Assembly: GCA_963920635.1 (NCBI GenBank)
Contig: OY987298.1
Span: forward strand, 125,311,735 to 125,375,734
Direction of reading: 5' to 3'
From: Pseudeuparius sepicola
Taxonomy: Eukaryota > Arthropoda > Insecta > Coleoptera > Anthribidae
Length of the DNA: 64,000 nt
The notes under the pieces were generated by a model. That model was not told where the DNA came from, made no database searches, and was given only the letters and a program-made list of their open reading frames with translations. The number at the start of each line of letters is the position of its first letter. Position 1 is the first letter of the stretch. Below, piece by piece: positions 34,585 to 46,609 of the stretch. A program made the position numbers and the translations under genes.

Positions 34585-36185
34585 TACCAGGTAGGAGAGA
34601 CCGACACCGTTAGTTATTTGACGGCTTGTCACTTGTCACCTTATAGGCCGAATTTCTATCCGCCGGACCGCTGTTGGAAAGAACCGTTAGATATTTGACG
34701 GAGCTATCGCGCATCACCGAGCTGATAAATTCGACCGTTGCTCGGGTAGTGCCGGGAGATCTTTGCCGGGGCTACCCTACGCCGCCAAATAGCCGATCGC
34801 TGCTAGAGTGCTAGGAGAGCACCGCTATAGAGTAGCGGGACTGACCTATCCAGCTGTTCAGAACCGATTATCTGCTTCGCTAATAATACTTTAGTCTTGC
34901 CTCTGTAGCTGTCACCGGTGCTGACGAAAGGCCCATTAATGTGTTAAAAAGGGATTGTCCTTTTTAAGTTACAGTTTAAGTTACAATATAAATTGTTGCT
35001 AATAGCATTATTTATGGTATAGCCCATATTATCAACATTTCATTTCTTTACAATGCTGTTGCAGTCAACAATTTCAACCTGTGCTTTTTACAAAAAAAAC
35101 TTTTTCCTATGCTCAATATTTCTTGTAAAAAACAAAAATAAAGAGGCTCTAGAAAAACTATTTTTTGCAAAAGGCGTAGGGGCAAAATATCACTTCGGTA
35201 TCTTTAAAGATAAACGATTGAACCAAAAAGGTTATACATGGCACTTTTTTTGTGAAATATGTAAGCACACTTCAGATGGAAGCAGCCCTTAGAAGCAACC
35301 ACACACTTTTTTTTTTAAATGGTACCCCCCCCCCCCCCCCTATTTATCTAGAGCGTTGAGGTCTACAGGGTATCTTAAATATTTATATAATATATAAATT
35401 AAAAACCAGGATGATGTATTTTTTTCGGGGAATTTAGCTTCAGAATTGACATATTATTGGAATTGGAATCAGATATGGTTTCCGCAAGGACAAGGGTAGA
35501 ATCGATTATTAGGGCATCGCCCACTAATAAGAGCTCAAGCCCTGGCTAAATATTTAAATATAAAATAAATCTTATATATTCTGAGACCAGGAGTTAGTAA
35601 CAGATTTTTAGTTGTTATTTTAGTCAGAATGCCTTTTATATGACATTGTATATGTTCTTATTATTATAAAACTGCCGAAGAAAAGATAGCACAAGGTTTG
35701 CGTATGCTTAAATACAGTTTACATTGAATAAATCGTGAATTATATATTCACTGATTTTAGTCAATACAGACTACGTTTATCTCGTGACAACTCGATCGGA
35801 TAGAAATGGATCCAAATCTTTTATAATTCTACGTTTACATCATCAGTATTGAATCCGACGGTTTTCAATCCTCTCTAGGGACATTAACTTATTATTCTTA
35901 TTCCACAGAAGGTTGGTGCACATTCTGGCCAACTTCTGTTTGGAAATAGCGGCTTGACTTGGAATTTTAAATATGATTGAATTTCAATCTGTAATATGAA
36001 TTTTTTACTTGATTTTAAAACACATGACACATGGCAGCCTAACTAAAATCATACCAAAACGTATAGTTTGCCAACAAATAAAGTACCCAGGGAGACTCTC
36101 TGATTCATACCTTATTATTGCTGATAAGTGTATTGCGCCCATAGATATACTTCAAATAATTTTAAATAATTAATATAATACACTT
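34585..36185. other. No gene recognised
   Basis: The first 350 bp are GC-richer. The 79-codon frame at 35053-35292 ends with a Cys-x2-Cys (FCEICKHTSDG), but a single pair is not enough to call a zinc finger. A long T run followed by a C run lies at 35308-35340. The stretch 35580-35660 resembles 59320-59400, so an unclassified repeat is present. Confidence 0.35.
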
Positions 36186-36186
36186 T

Positions 36187-36230
36187 TTAGCCTTGAAAAT
36201 GCCTAAAATTGTAGGCGAAACGTCGGCATA
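36187..36230 (+). ncRNA. Worn hammerhead-like motif
   Basis: Stem I can form gcc/ggc. Then TTGAAAA stands where CUGANGA is expected, followed by one T and a 5-bp stem GCCTA/TAGGC (201-205 with 212-216 of this kilobase block). GAAA, a short palindromic ACGT stem III and the canonical GTC cleavage triplet complete it. Two core changes, including the G needed for catalysis, imply it no longer cleaves. Confidence 0.45.
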
Positions 36231-37505
36231 GTAATATTGTTTAACAATAAAACAATTTATACACATTGCTCAAATTGGTCTTTTTGAGAGAACCTGACAA
36301 GAAAATCAGAAAATATACGCATCATAATATGCCCTATGAAAGGCATTGAGTAATCAGATATTTAGATATCCAGTCTTCAGTCTCGTAGTTATTGACGTAA
36401 ATACAGGCCAAACGCACTTCCGATTCCAAACTTGGTTTTCATGTTGGTCAACCAGTTGCAATGAATCGAATGGCTCGCTATCTAAAAGCGCTCTACTATG
36501 TACCTCGAAACTCGCAATGCATTGAAGTGAGAAATTGAGTAATCGCAAATACGTTACAGACTTCAAAGTTAGTTTTTATTCGGCCTTGTGTTTTGTTTAA
36601 TTTGCAAATGAACTGATTTTCTAAGCCAATTTGGGGTATATGCACTCCAGAGATAGGAGAGGAGCCAAGAAAATCATGGGTTGATGAAACACTGCTTACG
36701 GAAGCTGCTATTGGGTGTATTTGTGGCAGCAGGAATTATATCTTCAAGAGATCATGTTATAGGATATTATTGTTTTTACAAAAATACACGAAAAATGCAA
36801 CTAAATCTCTTTAACTAGATTTTAATGAACACAACTTTACTTTGTGTTTTTTCGCTTTAGTGTGTCAATAGGTTTTCTAGAGGTGGCAGGTAGGCTCCAA
36901 AACGTGGTAGTTTTTTGGCTATACAGTGATATTTAAAAGCGATCAAACCTTTAAAAAGTTATAGCGAAAATAACAAATTTTGGGGGCCGCTTTTAGGACC
37001 TGTAGAGAGCTTAATATCATCGAATTGATAAGTACAATGGAAGTCGCACAGGTACCACTTTCATTGTTGTTTGGGGCAGCCAACTCTAGAGAGAGATAGG
37101 TTTCAAATGGCAATAAGTAAGACAAGGAAGCCTAATGAACGTGTCAGGTGATTCAGGCAAAGGAGGTATATAGGGATGTTGCATATTAATGGGCGAATTT
37201 AATGGGCATGTTCCGTAATTCTCTTTATTGTATGATCTGTATTCCGAAATTCGGGACTTGTTTGTAGGAGTGAGAATTTTTCTATATAACCACAATTATG
37301 TAAATATGGCACAGAAAAAAGTGGTGAATTGATTAAAAAAATTACCTACATGGCAATTTTATGTACCTGGAAGTAAATTGAGACAAATAAAATATAAATT
37401 ACAGAATAAAAGTTTATTTTAAAATAAAGGCGACAAAATATCTAGGATAAGGTATACATTTTCAACTTTAATTACTTATCTTAATTGATTTATTAATTTT
37501 AAAAT

Positions 37506-37985
37506 TCAACTTAATAGGAAAAGCATGTAAGACAGGTAGCTTTTACATATTTTTATATAATTTTTAATGTTTAGGCATCTAACAAAAATAATTACAAACC
37601 TCAAGATTAATTCCATCTTTTGACTACGAAGAGCTAGGTTCATTAGCACAATATTTTGCCAGTTTTTCCCTTGATAGTTTCTATCATGACTTGGAAAATA
37701 AAAATCTGTAGTAATTACATACTTTTTAAGTTTGCGCTGCCCAAAATTCTCTATGGAATTGCTCTCAATAAATTGTTGACTACAAATGCAAGTAAATACT
37801 TGTAGACAATACAAAATTTTTCCTTTTTATTGCTGCAATCCACTTGTCTCTAATATCACCTTTTCTCTTGGAAAACTGCAAAGTTATTAGCAACGATTTT
37901 TAAGACTTACGAATTCCACTATTCTTATTCTTTCCGCCCCGTCTGGTACATCCAAATAGACAACAGGAGTTGACCCTCTTTTTTG
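37506..37985 (-). pseudogene. THAP-domain remnant of a P-like transposase
   Basis: On the minus strand, NSCCLFGCTRRGGKNKNSGI (from about 37985) fits the first Cys pair of a THAP finger. A possible 35-bp intron follows (37876-37910, gtaagt to ttgcag). Then FSKRKGDIRDKWIAAIKRKN with the conserved Trp resembles the THAP core. After a frame change, TCICSQQFIESNSIENFGQR with the Cys and C-terminal LKK fits the second half. The usual last His of the C2CH set appears replaced (SQQF where SEHF is expected), another sign of decay. The downstream 60 codons are unrecognised. A 35-bp intron is very short, so the gap may be a simple frameshift instead. Confidence 0.65.
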
Positions 37986-38230
37986 TAATTTACAACTTAA
38001 ACAGAAAGAATATAGCCACTTAGCTACATTAAATTTTCTCTCTGATCTAAAAATATAATATTAAGCCAAACAGCAACTAAGAAAACTCAACGCCGTTTTA
38101 TACGAAACTGCCACCACGACACGAACTCAAATAAAATATAAATAATACAATAATTACTCCTATTCTGGGACAGAAGGAAAATTAAAATGACGTTTGACAA
38201 CGGAACTCGTTTGAAGCACAGGACACAAAA

Positions 38231-38659
38231 AAAATAGAAAGTTAGGACAAACACCTCTTTTGTGTTATGTGGTTTTTGGCGGAATCAGCTGATTTATTTA
38301 CTATTTCACTTACTCAAGTTTGGCTGCCAGTTTCTCTCTCTACACTCCTTCCATCTACTTGTCATTTCAATGACCTTATGATCTACACACATGCAATATA
38401 CATGGTTTTAAAATTTGGAACGGCTGTAAAATCACAAACCAATGCATCATACAATACGAGTCCCCTGTAGTAGTTGCATACCCTGTCACCATCCGCATAT
38501 CTAACAGTACCTACACAAAAATAGAAAGTTAGGACAAACACCTCTTTTGTGTTATGTGGTTTTTGGCGGAATCAGCTGATTTATTTACTATTTCACTTAC
38601 TCAAGTTTGGCTGCCAGTTTCTCTCTCTACACTCCTTCCATCTACTTGTCATTTCAATG
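38231..38659. repeat. 142-bp terminal direct repeat of the P-like element
   Basis: The blocks 38231-38372 and 38518-38659 are identical or nearly so, both starting aaaatagaaagttaggacaa and ending at the element terminus word catttcaatg. The inner block is followed by about 145 bp of sequence seen only here. Terminal duplications of this kind can arise in gap repair after excision. Confidence 0.8.
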
Positions 38660-38667
38660 CTTAATAT

Positions 38668-40101
38668 AAAGAAAAAGAAAAACCAAGGTAGCTAAATTTT
38701 TCGAGTATAGATTACCTCTGTAATACGGGTGGCATTTGATTGTTAATAACCTTGTAAAGGGCTAGGCCACTTCAACGGATGATAGAAAACCATACAATAT
38801 GATTATTTTGCGGTAGGTATAACTTTTTATTTGCGTTTTCGAGATACCGGGTATTTAAATTAATTTTTTATGGTTCAAACCTTTATACCCATATGTCTGC
38901 CGCTAATATCACATTTTGTAACAGTGGAACAAAGTGTGCAGTGTACCAAATTTCGTTTGAACATCTTTAACAGTTGAAAAAAAAATAAACGTTAACATTT
39001 TTGAGAATTTAAACACCCTGTGCATCCAAAATGAGGCGTATTCCTTTAAAGACGCGTTTGAGGAGCTCATTTTCCACGATATCGAGTATCCAAAAAACAG
39101 TAGTAGCCATATTTGAATTTAGTATTGAATACACAGCTAAGGCATTTTAGTAATAAAAACTATATTGACAAAAAATACAATGCGTCAAACCGTTGACTAT
39201 GAAATATTCGGAATTTCAGTCAACGGTCAAACAGACGGTTTTCGTACGTTATAAACTTACTTTTTTCTAAAACTCTGTATAATCTAACGTTGTCTTTTAA
39301 ATTTAAGTTATAAATAACACGCTGCAATAGTGAATTCTTGCTAACAGGTTCGATAGGATCATATTAGGGATTAGGCAAAGTATTTTTTCCAGGCTCTGCT
39401 ATATTTTTAACAATGTGGGTATCCTTTTTAATACATTTATAATATTTTGATTTTTTTATCAGTTGGGATAAATGAATAATTGTTTATTTTGTAAAGTAAT
39501 AAAAAATAATGGTTAATTGTTTTCGTAAATCCACCAAGACACGAATATTATACTCAAATATTGTATAATCTTAGGTATGTACTTTACATGTTACTATCAC
39601 AATATTGCAAGCCTAAATAGTTGTGGGTAGCGGTAAGTAGGTATGCGGGTATCCTTCATATTCATAAACCTAATAAATGTACAGGGTCATTCAAATTCGG
39701 CGTCCCAGGCCAATTATGGGCTAACGAAAAGCGAAAAAAAAATCTGCGTCCGTGGCGATAAAGGGGCCCAAATAAAGATTAGATCGCAACTAATTTAAAA
39801 TTTTTGACAAACGACGCTCGGCGTCGCGTCGCCCGGTATATTTTTTGTAACGAACATACCTTTTTTATTTTATATTTAGGTCGTCCTATTCTTTCTAAAT
39901 AACTTTTGCCTTGAACGTTTTGTTGGTTTTTTTTTCGTTTACAATTTACAGGCAACAATATACAGAAAATTACGAAATTAATTGACTTGACTCTCCCATG
40001 AAGTGGGCGACGAGCACGAGCGACTGTCATTTGTTTTCCATATATTGACGTAAAGCAAACAATATAATATACTAACAACTATTTATTATAGGATATAGGT
40101 A
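38668..40101. other. No gene recognised; TA-element fragments
   Basis: Scraps with caccctg or cagggt ends (about 39013 and 39682) and phrases such as gcgttttcgagataccggg suggest partial MITEs. The 99-codon minus frame at 39779-40078 has no motif I know. Confidence 0.35.
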
Positions 40102-40103
40102 TA

Positions 40104-40767
40104 CAGGGTGTCCGTAAAGTAACGCATAAAATCATTATTTCTGAAAATACATGGTGAGAAAAAAATCCTCGGACACATCAATTTTGTTTCAAAAATGACA
40201 TTTTGTGACATATTATCCAAATCTGTAAGGTCATCGTTGTTCCGGATATGACGTTATCGGCAATTTTTTCAAATGACAACCCCCTCCTTTTATGACGTAA
40301 TTAGAAAGGCCGTCACAGCCTACATTGAAATTGTAATTGAAAGATTTTGACAAATTACAAATTTATTTCAATTATTAAATAGTCAAACCTCAAGAATATT
40401 GTGTATACAAAAGCAATCCCGAACATACTGAAGAATTCGAAGAGAATGCACCAATATTTCTCCAGAAATTATAAGCAAAGTCCAACAAGAATTTGTTCAC
40501 CGCTTAGCATACTGTCAGGCACAAGATGGTCTCCACTTCGAACATTTACTGCAGTATTGCAATTCAAACTAAACTATCAAATTTTGGCATCCACTTGAAG
40601 TGAATAAATTTGTAAATATTTCAAACTTCAAACATATTTTTGTAATATAACAATTTTTTTTATAATTTCAATGTAGGCTGTGACGGTCTTTCTAATTACT
40701 CAAAGAAGGGGGAGGTTTTCATTTGAAAAAAATTGCCGATGACGTCATATCCGGAACAACGATGACC
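40104..40767 (+). mobile_element. Internally deleted mariner-type element
   Basis: The left end cagggtgtccgtaaagtaac follows TA (40102-40103). The arm 40223-40340 (ggtcatcgttgttccgg onward) is matched in reverse complement at 40670-40767, while the outermost right end is missing. Between the arms sits the tail of a transposase gene. It is a deletion derivative caught between a full element and a MITE. Confidence 0.75.
40432..40572 (+). pseudogene. C-terminal tail of a mariner-type transposase
   Basis: The frame RIRRECTNISPEIISKVQQE, then FVHRLAYCQAQDGLHFEHLL, then a short end and the stop at 40570-40572, fits the end of DUF4817-class transposases. Those close with an RI..C..I.pe.l..v..e..rR...C....G.hfEhLL pattern. 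All catalytic residues are lost. The tail runs open for about 46 codons after a stop at 40429. Confidence 0.75.
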
Positions 40768-41146
40768 TATATTTAATAACTACAACATATTTAATAACTA
40801 CAACAACAAACTATAGAAATATGGGTTATTCTATTTGAAAAAAATAAATTATTGCTGTTGGAAATTATATGATTTTGAGAGCCTGTTATGAACACACTGT
40901 ATATGCAAAAACCAATTTCGACATACCACACCACACACAGTTGTGCTGTCATACTTCGACCAAAATATATCTTTGATATCTATTAAAATAAAGATACAGC
41001 ATTCAGTTTCCATAACCTCCAGGAAGTCCCTAAATTCCAAGAAAAATTCGACATCTTGGCAACTCTGCATCCAAAATACAAAACAGAAAACGGTTCTGTA
41101 GCAAATTTCATGGAGAATGCAAATATTCCAAAGGATTAATGCAATA

Positions 41147-42596
41147 GGGTACTTGACAATATTTTTAATTGCTCTAAAATTGTACTCTGTTTACAGTAGA
41201 TGTACCAACATAAAACGTAATAAATGAAACAACGGCTTTTAACACTTATTTATTTATGATAATTAAAGACGAAGTTGCACAATTTTGTTCAGGCTGAAAT
41301 CTACAGTTTCGTCGTTCTATTGTCCAGAACGCCAAAAGTGGCAACTCTGTGCCTCTCAGGAGGAACGGAACTGTAACGTTGCCGGTGCCCGTTTGCAATA
41401 TTTCGTGGAACAAGGACAAATTGCAGTTTTCTATTAAAATATCTCCAGCTTGCCTATGAATATCTGTTACTTAATGTATTGCAACTTTTGAGCTTTAACT
41501 AACGCAATTGCACACACAAATTTTGTCACATAAAGACTTTTTTATTCCGCATATTGACTCCTCTATAGCAAAATGGTGTCTGTTTATGCTGCACACGCTG
41601 GAAACTATATCCTTCATCTCTGCCACGTAACAGTTTAGTTAAAATATCTGTATACGGAACGTACTATAAATATTCAGGTATCAATAATGGGGGAAATATT
41701 CGCCTATGTGGCAACGTTACCTGCCCACCTAGGCATCTAACCATATGCATATATCCACATGTCATCTAACACGTATGGTTTTTTGATCGGCAGATGACAT
41801 CCCGTGATGCCAACTGTCATTCCGATTCCGTATATCGCTAAGTCAAAACATTAGTAGATATTAATATCTGTGCGATTTATTATAGTTTGTTATTAATATT
41901 TACTATTATATATATTATTTGCGGACCTAGTTATCGTGTTGTTAGATGTGTAAGGTAAGATATCATGGACCCTAAAAGGAAAATCCGTAATTTGCCGAAA
42001 TTGGGATGCTTTTTAAGTAGCACAAATTTTTTCTAATAATCCGATGTTGGCGTCTGCCGAAATTCATGGGATAAAACTGCAAAGGTTTGTACCTACCTAC
42101 GTTGTAGTAATAGTACAGTTGTATTATGAGTTATTAATAAAGAGAGAACCTCGGCCTAGGGACCATCTTGAAGGCGCGTTTATAAAGGCGCCATAGTGCT
42201 TAATACTGAGCCCGAATTCCGGCCCAACCTAGCCAAAAAATTTGCAGAAAAACGATTGAATAGATATTTACGAAAAAAAAACACTTCTTGACTAAATATG
42301 GTTTCACGCGGCATCATAAGTCTGGGAGTTTGAGGTTAGAATTCTGAAATTTCAACTTTCCTTGCAACTTTCACTGCCGAATAAGGTTATGTCTTAAAAC
42401 ACTTTAGTGGTATTGCTATGTTGCCAAATTGTCTTTTTAAAACACTTGTGACGTCATAAGTGCTTTCCCGCCAAATTTCGAAGAAAGTCTAAAAACTTGA
42501 TAAGTACGTAAATATATATTTTTTAAATAATCGTAGGGTCTTAGGCAAGTGTCCAGGAATTGTTTTATCAAGTTTGTAAAATTTCGTCAAGTACCC
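41147..42596. mobile_element. TA-flanked element, 1450 bp, gggtacttgac ends
   Basis: The ends gggtacttgac and gtcaagtaccc form an 11-bp exact inverted repeat, with partial matching further in. TA stands on each side (41145-41146, 42597-42598). A short frame at 41965 (MDPKRKIRNLPKLGCFLSS) looks like a possible start of a lost protein but stops after 23 codons. I cannot assign the superfamily. Confidence 0.5.
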
Positions 42597-42800
42597 TATT
42601 GTCAAAATCTAAATATTTTATTCTTGTCCCTCAAATACGAATCGCCCTGTATATATGTGAATATAAAATAGAGGTTACGTCCACTGCGAACCTTACAACT
42701 TTTGTATTTAAGTTTTTTTCGTATCTCTTACGGTTCCTGAGATCCAGGGGGTAGGACAAACTATTTGGGACACGCTGTACTTACATTAAATAATATGTAA

Positions 42801-43052
42801 TTAATTCAGAGGAATACCACCACTGTTAACAACCGCTCTACATCTAGGCATACTCAGATTTAGGTTGTCAATGCCATGTTGTTCGATGGCGTTCCAATCA
42901 TTTGAAATGCACTCTAATAGTTGTTGGTCAGTTTGAAACACAATATTTTGCACCAAAAGTCTTCGTACGAGCATATCTCATAAGTGTTAGACTGTATTAA
43001 GGTCAGAGGATTGAGAAGGCCAAGGCAAAACATTAATTTCATTGTCCTGCAG
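42801..43052 (-). pseudogene. Tc1-like transposase C-terminal fossil
   Basis: The minus frame contains VLPWPSQSSDLNTV, then HL and DMLVRRL after stops, matching the Tc1 signature w.PaqSPDLNpIEhlWd. It continues through LLECISNDWNAIEQHGIDNL to SMPRCRAVVNSGG and a final stop, as in Tc1 proteins. Two stops fall in the catalytic Glu segment (V*HL*D), so the third catalytic residue is gone. Confidence 0.8.
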
Positions 43053-44817
43053 AAAAGAACTGATCTTGTACTATTTTTTTAAAATATTTACGTACGAAAT
43101 CATTAAGAAAATATACGCATTTTTGTATTTGTGCTTTAGATTCTTTTGATTTGTGTATTTAAATAAAATTTTTATTTTGTTGTAAATGTATGCCAGGCTA
43201 GGTCTGAAACTTGGCAATAATTCTACGGGAGGCAGAACATTCAAAAATATTCTGATTTTTCCTATAATAGGCCATTCTTTGTGTTATCGAGATACAGGGT
43301 AATAAAATTAACTTTTTAAACGAAGGTTTGAAGTCTCTCAAAGTAAACAACATTGAAATTGGTATTACCCCAGGTTGCTGACGGGGGACATAGGTAACCT
43401 GGTCTCAAGTTTAGGAACCTTATACTGGGCGTTACAATACTGTCCATGGATATTTTAGCTATCCTATTGTCTTATTTGGATATGATTTTTATTTAGACAA
43501 TGACAACGGTACTTATTCTTGTCGGAACACAAAAAAGTGAACCGTTTCTGAAAAATATATGTTCTATATTATCTAACTTCATATCTAAACATCTTAGGGA
43601 CAAATAAAAATTAGACCTAAAGTTGAAAATATAAGAAAGCAAAAAGAAATCCTTTTATATTTTACATTTTAAAAATTTCGCATCACTTATTTTACTATGG
43701 ATTACTATAAACTCTCAAAAATCACAATCGTTTTCTTACAAATCCTAAAACATTAGGTAGGTATAATGTGGGAATTATCGACATATTTACACTTTTTTTT
43801 TCATCCGAACCATTCATAAGCCTTCTAAATGGCATTATGGCCTCACAATAATGTCAAATTTAAACACCTTGGCTCCAAAATGGCAATAACGGTTACTCAC
43901 AAGTTGACTACTATGCTTTTTCCACGACTATTATTTTATTACACAGGATAAGTTTTAACCTATTCTTATAAACTTGAAAAATTATAGCTTTTGACAAGTA
44001 GATAGACTAATAATGAAAGAATTTTTATAGTTTCTGGAAATATACCTAAAGGGATAAAATTGAAAAGATAAATTTCAAAGTATTAATTGAAAATAATAAA
44101 CGAATGGCACCACAGCAACTGTTCGAAGTTATTTCCACCATTCTCAATACATAGTTGAGCTCGCCGAATCCATGAGCCCCCACAGACACAGGCTATGTTG
44201 TCGGATTGCCTCGCAGATGCAGCATTGTATGCGATTTCGCCACTCTGCCTTCATGTTAACTTCAGTTACGTAGGTAAATGAAAATATAAAAGTAAAGGGG
44301 ACTAAAGTCGGGCGATTTTCAAGTTTGTGCGTATAATATACATATTATGTCTGTCTATAATTCGAACAAGCAAATATTAAGGGTAGTCTAAACTTACATC
44401 TCTTCTTCACTATATACTTCATCACTCTATACAAAAATGTTCTGTAGGTAAATTGAGTTTGTTGGTATTTTTTAAACCAATCCGACATTTTTTTTAAATA
44501 TTTGCTTTTTTCCACCTCTAATACTTCGGAAAGTGCAAAGCATATAAATATGTTTATTTTCACTATAAACTAAAATCAATACGAATATTCTGGACTCCAT
44601 TTTCTATATCTAAATCACAAATTGACAGAATGTTTTGTTTATATTGTATCGATCATCGAGCCGTCGTCCATAGCAGCCTCTATACAGCCCACATCATACT
44701 TTTTGTATCGAACAATTAGCTTGAATTGGTGAGTTATGAAAATGCAGGTTCGTGATTGTCCAAAAAAAGGTGTGTATTAATTTAGAGTACATTTTTTTAA
44801 TAGTCGTGGCAAATATA
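43053..44817 (-). pseudogene. Non-coding stretch with a transposase tail at 44100-44260
   Basis: Most of this stretch shows no gene. Between about 44100 and 44260 the minus strand reads MKAEWRNRIQCC and, in the next frame, RAQLCIENGGNNFEQLL. This fits the last 40 residues of a mariner-type transposase (compare the EQLLNV end of the one at 26459). It is an isolated fossil with a frame change. Near 43290 there is also a piece of a TA element (gagatacagggtaataaa). Confidence 0.6.
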
Positions 44818-45436
44818 GTAAGGGCAGAATGTAAAGGCGAAGTCGGCAATAAATCATCAAAGAGAGAGCGCTATATCTATTGCTTTACTTGCACTCGCAC
44901 AATTACACTCATGTCTCCTCCAATTTGTATTCGACGTACGTCTTAAAGTTCGCTAAGCACCTTTCATGAAAGGAAGAGAGATAGAAAACCTAGTACTTGT
45001 CTTGTATTACTAGTTAATTGTTTAAGGCAGGCAGGGTCGGCCTAGAATAAATTATTGCTTTACTACCTGATGTGAACGGACGGATTAAAAATTTGTACTT
45101 AGGTACCTGTCGTAATTTCATTTGTAATTTTTGAAAATTAATTTAGACTTGCAATTAAAAGATAATGATCCTGAAATTCAAAGTAGGTCTTAGGTATTTA
45201 AATAATTGTAATGGTTAGGCAAAAAATATATATATTTATATTTTTAGTTACAAATTAAATATCAACATAAAATAAACTTTACATAGTCAGAAGTCAGTAT
45301 ATACATAATAAATAAATAATAATAACATACATTTAATTCGTTATGAATTTTAGTCAGAATATAAAATACTATCATCCGAATATGAATCGTCATTTAAATT
45401 AATAATAATTGGGTCTATGTCAACCTCCAATATCTT

Positions 45437-46609
45437 TCATTTTTCCCTAACGTTCTCGGTGTGTTTTATACAACTGGACCAGTTTTCTTTAGTGACTTCC
45501 TGGAGAGCTTCTTTCCAAATAGACATTACCGTGTTATCATCATGCATTGCCTCAGATACAATTTTCTTATTAAAAAAAGGTTTGCCTTGGGCCCATATCA
45601 ATTCCATTGCATTAAATTTACAACGATATGGGGGAAGCCTCAACACTCGATGTTCCATTTTATTAATTATATTGTCAGACGCATAAGGCAACTTGGATTT
45701 ATAATTTTTAACGATCTGGAGCAACTCACATTTAAGGGAATTTTCGGGAAAATAATTTTTTTTATTTCGAAGCCAGTTAATTATTTCTTCTTTTTTGTGG
45801 CTGTATTGGGCACATTTTCACACAGCCTGGAATGGTATTTCGCATTATCCATTATAATTAAAGAAGGGTTTTCAAGTTTCGGCAATAGTTTCTCCTCCAA
45901 CCATTTCGGCGTTCATATTATCGTGGTAGTCTGCACTTTAATTTTTAGTTGAAAATATAAGCTCAGCGCCATCATAGAAGAATCTAGTCGTAGTAGATTC
46001 TTCTATGGCCCCATCAATAAATCCGTCCTTATTACCGGCATGAACAATTATAAACCCTTTGCCATCATTCGCTTTTTTGTTGTACACAAATTTTGGATTT
46101 TTGTCGTGCCAAGTTCTCATAGTGGCCCCGTGTTGAAAAATCCAGGTCTCGTCTAAAAACACTACGTCTAGAGCGCAGCTTGCAAATAAATTGGATGTAT
46201 ATTGTCGTAAAAATTGAACTCTTTTTGATGCTATATCTAGCTTTTCCATTAAGTATTGTCTTCCATCGTTTATTTTGTACTTAAATCCAAGATTCCTTAA
46301 ATTTACACTTACTACCTAACGTTGATTTGCTGCAGCTCAAAATTCCCTTTTTTCCAGTTCTTCGCATATGTTTTCCCTTGTTAGTTGTCATGTCATAAAT
46401 CAAACTTCTTATTTCTCCTTTATCCGATTCTGTCAAATCTTTAGTTTTCGGGGCTGCTTTAAGTGTGTACCATTTTAATATGTTTAATGCCTTCTTGCCT
46501 AATTCGTGAAATGGTCCTTGTACTAATCTGTACCGCCTCCGATGCACACTGAAGTACCGATAAATTTTCACGTGTGTTCTCTTTTTTTTCTTGGAAATAT
46601 TTCACCACA
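45437..46609 (-). pseudogene. Transposase, wide D-to-E spacing (about 80), broken
   Basis: Reading down the minus strand: a basic helix-turn-helix part (LTESDKGEIRSLIYDMTTNK); VVFLDETWIFQHG with the first Asp; GKGFIIVHAG and GFIDGA; then, after frame changes, DYHDNMNAEM, WLEEKLLPKLENPSLIIMDN with the second Asp, and LPPYRCKFNAMELIWAQGK with the Glu. I count about 81 residues between the second Asp and the Glu. This fits the group described as DD82E (Sailor) rather than DD34-41. At least three frameshifts are present. A 35-bp hairpin (45973-46007) has inserted between GFIDGA and ELIFSTK, adding 14 codons in frame. Confidence 0.85.
45973..46007. repeat. 35-bp perfect hairpin, copy 1
   Basis: Two 14-bp arms, CATAGAAGAATCTA and its complement, surround a 7-bp loop (gtcgtag). 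Near-identical 7-bp repeats flank it: gcgccat (45966-45972) and gccccat (46008-46014). Removing the hairpin and one repeat restores the expected transposase sequence GFIDGAELIF, so it is an insertion. The same 35 bp occurs at 55014-55048 in the opposite orientation. Confidence 0.85.

Larger units (their letters stand above)
37018..38659 (-). mobile_element. P-like element, longer copy
   Basis: The outer ends are catcgaattgataagtac (left) and cttgtcatttcaatg (right), inverted repeats of about 26 bp with a few mismatches. The exact 8-bp repeat cttaatat flanks it at 37010-37017 and 38660-38667. It is 1642 bp. A THAP-type DNA-binding domain is encoded on the minus strand near one end, as in P-element transposases, but the catalytic part is absent, so it is non-autonomous. 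A 142-bp end segment is present twice in direct orientation (38231-38372 and 38518-38659). The deleted relative is at 32961-33411. Confidence 0.8.

Noticed and set aside
35053..35292. Small zinc-finger protein
   Set aside because: Only one Cys pair is visible and no His pair; the frame has no supported start or splice context.
41965..42033. Start of a host gene (MDPKRKIRNLPK...)
   Set aside because: Stops after 23 codons and lies inside a TA-flanked element.
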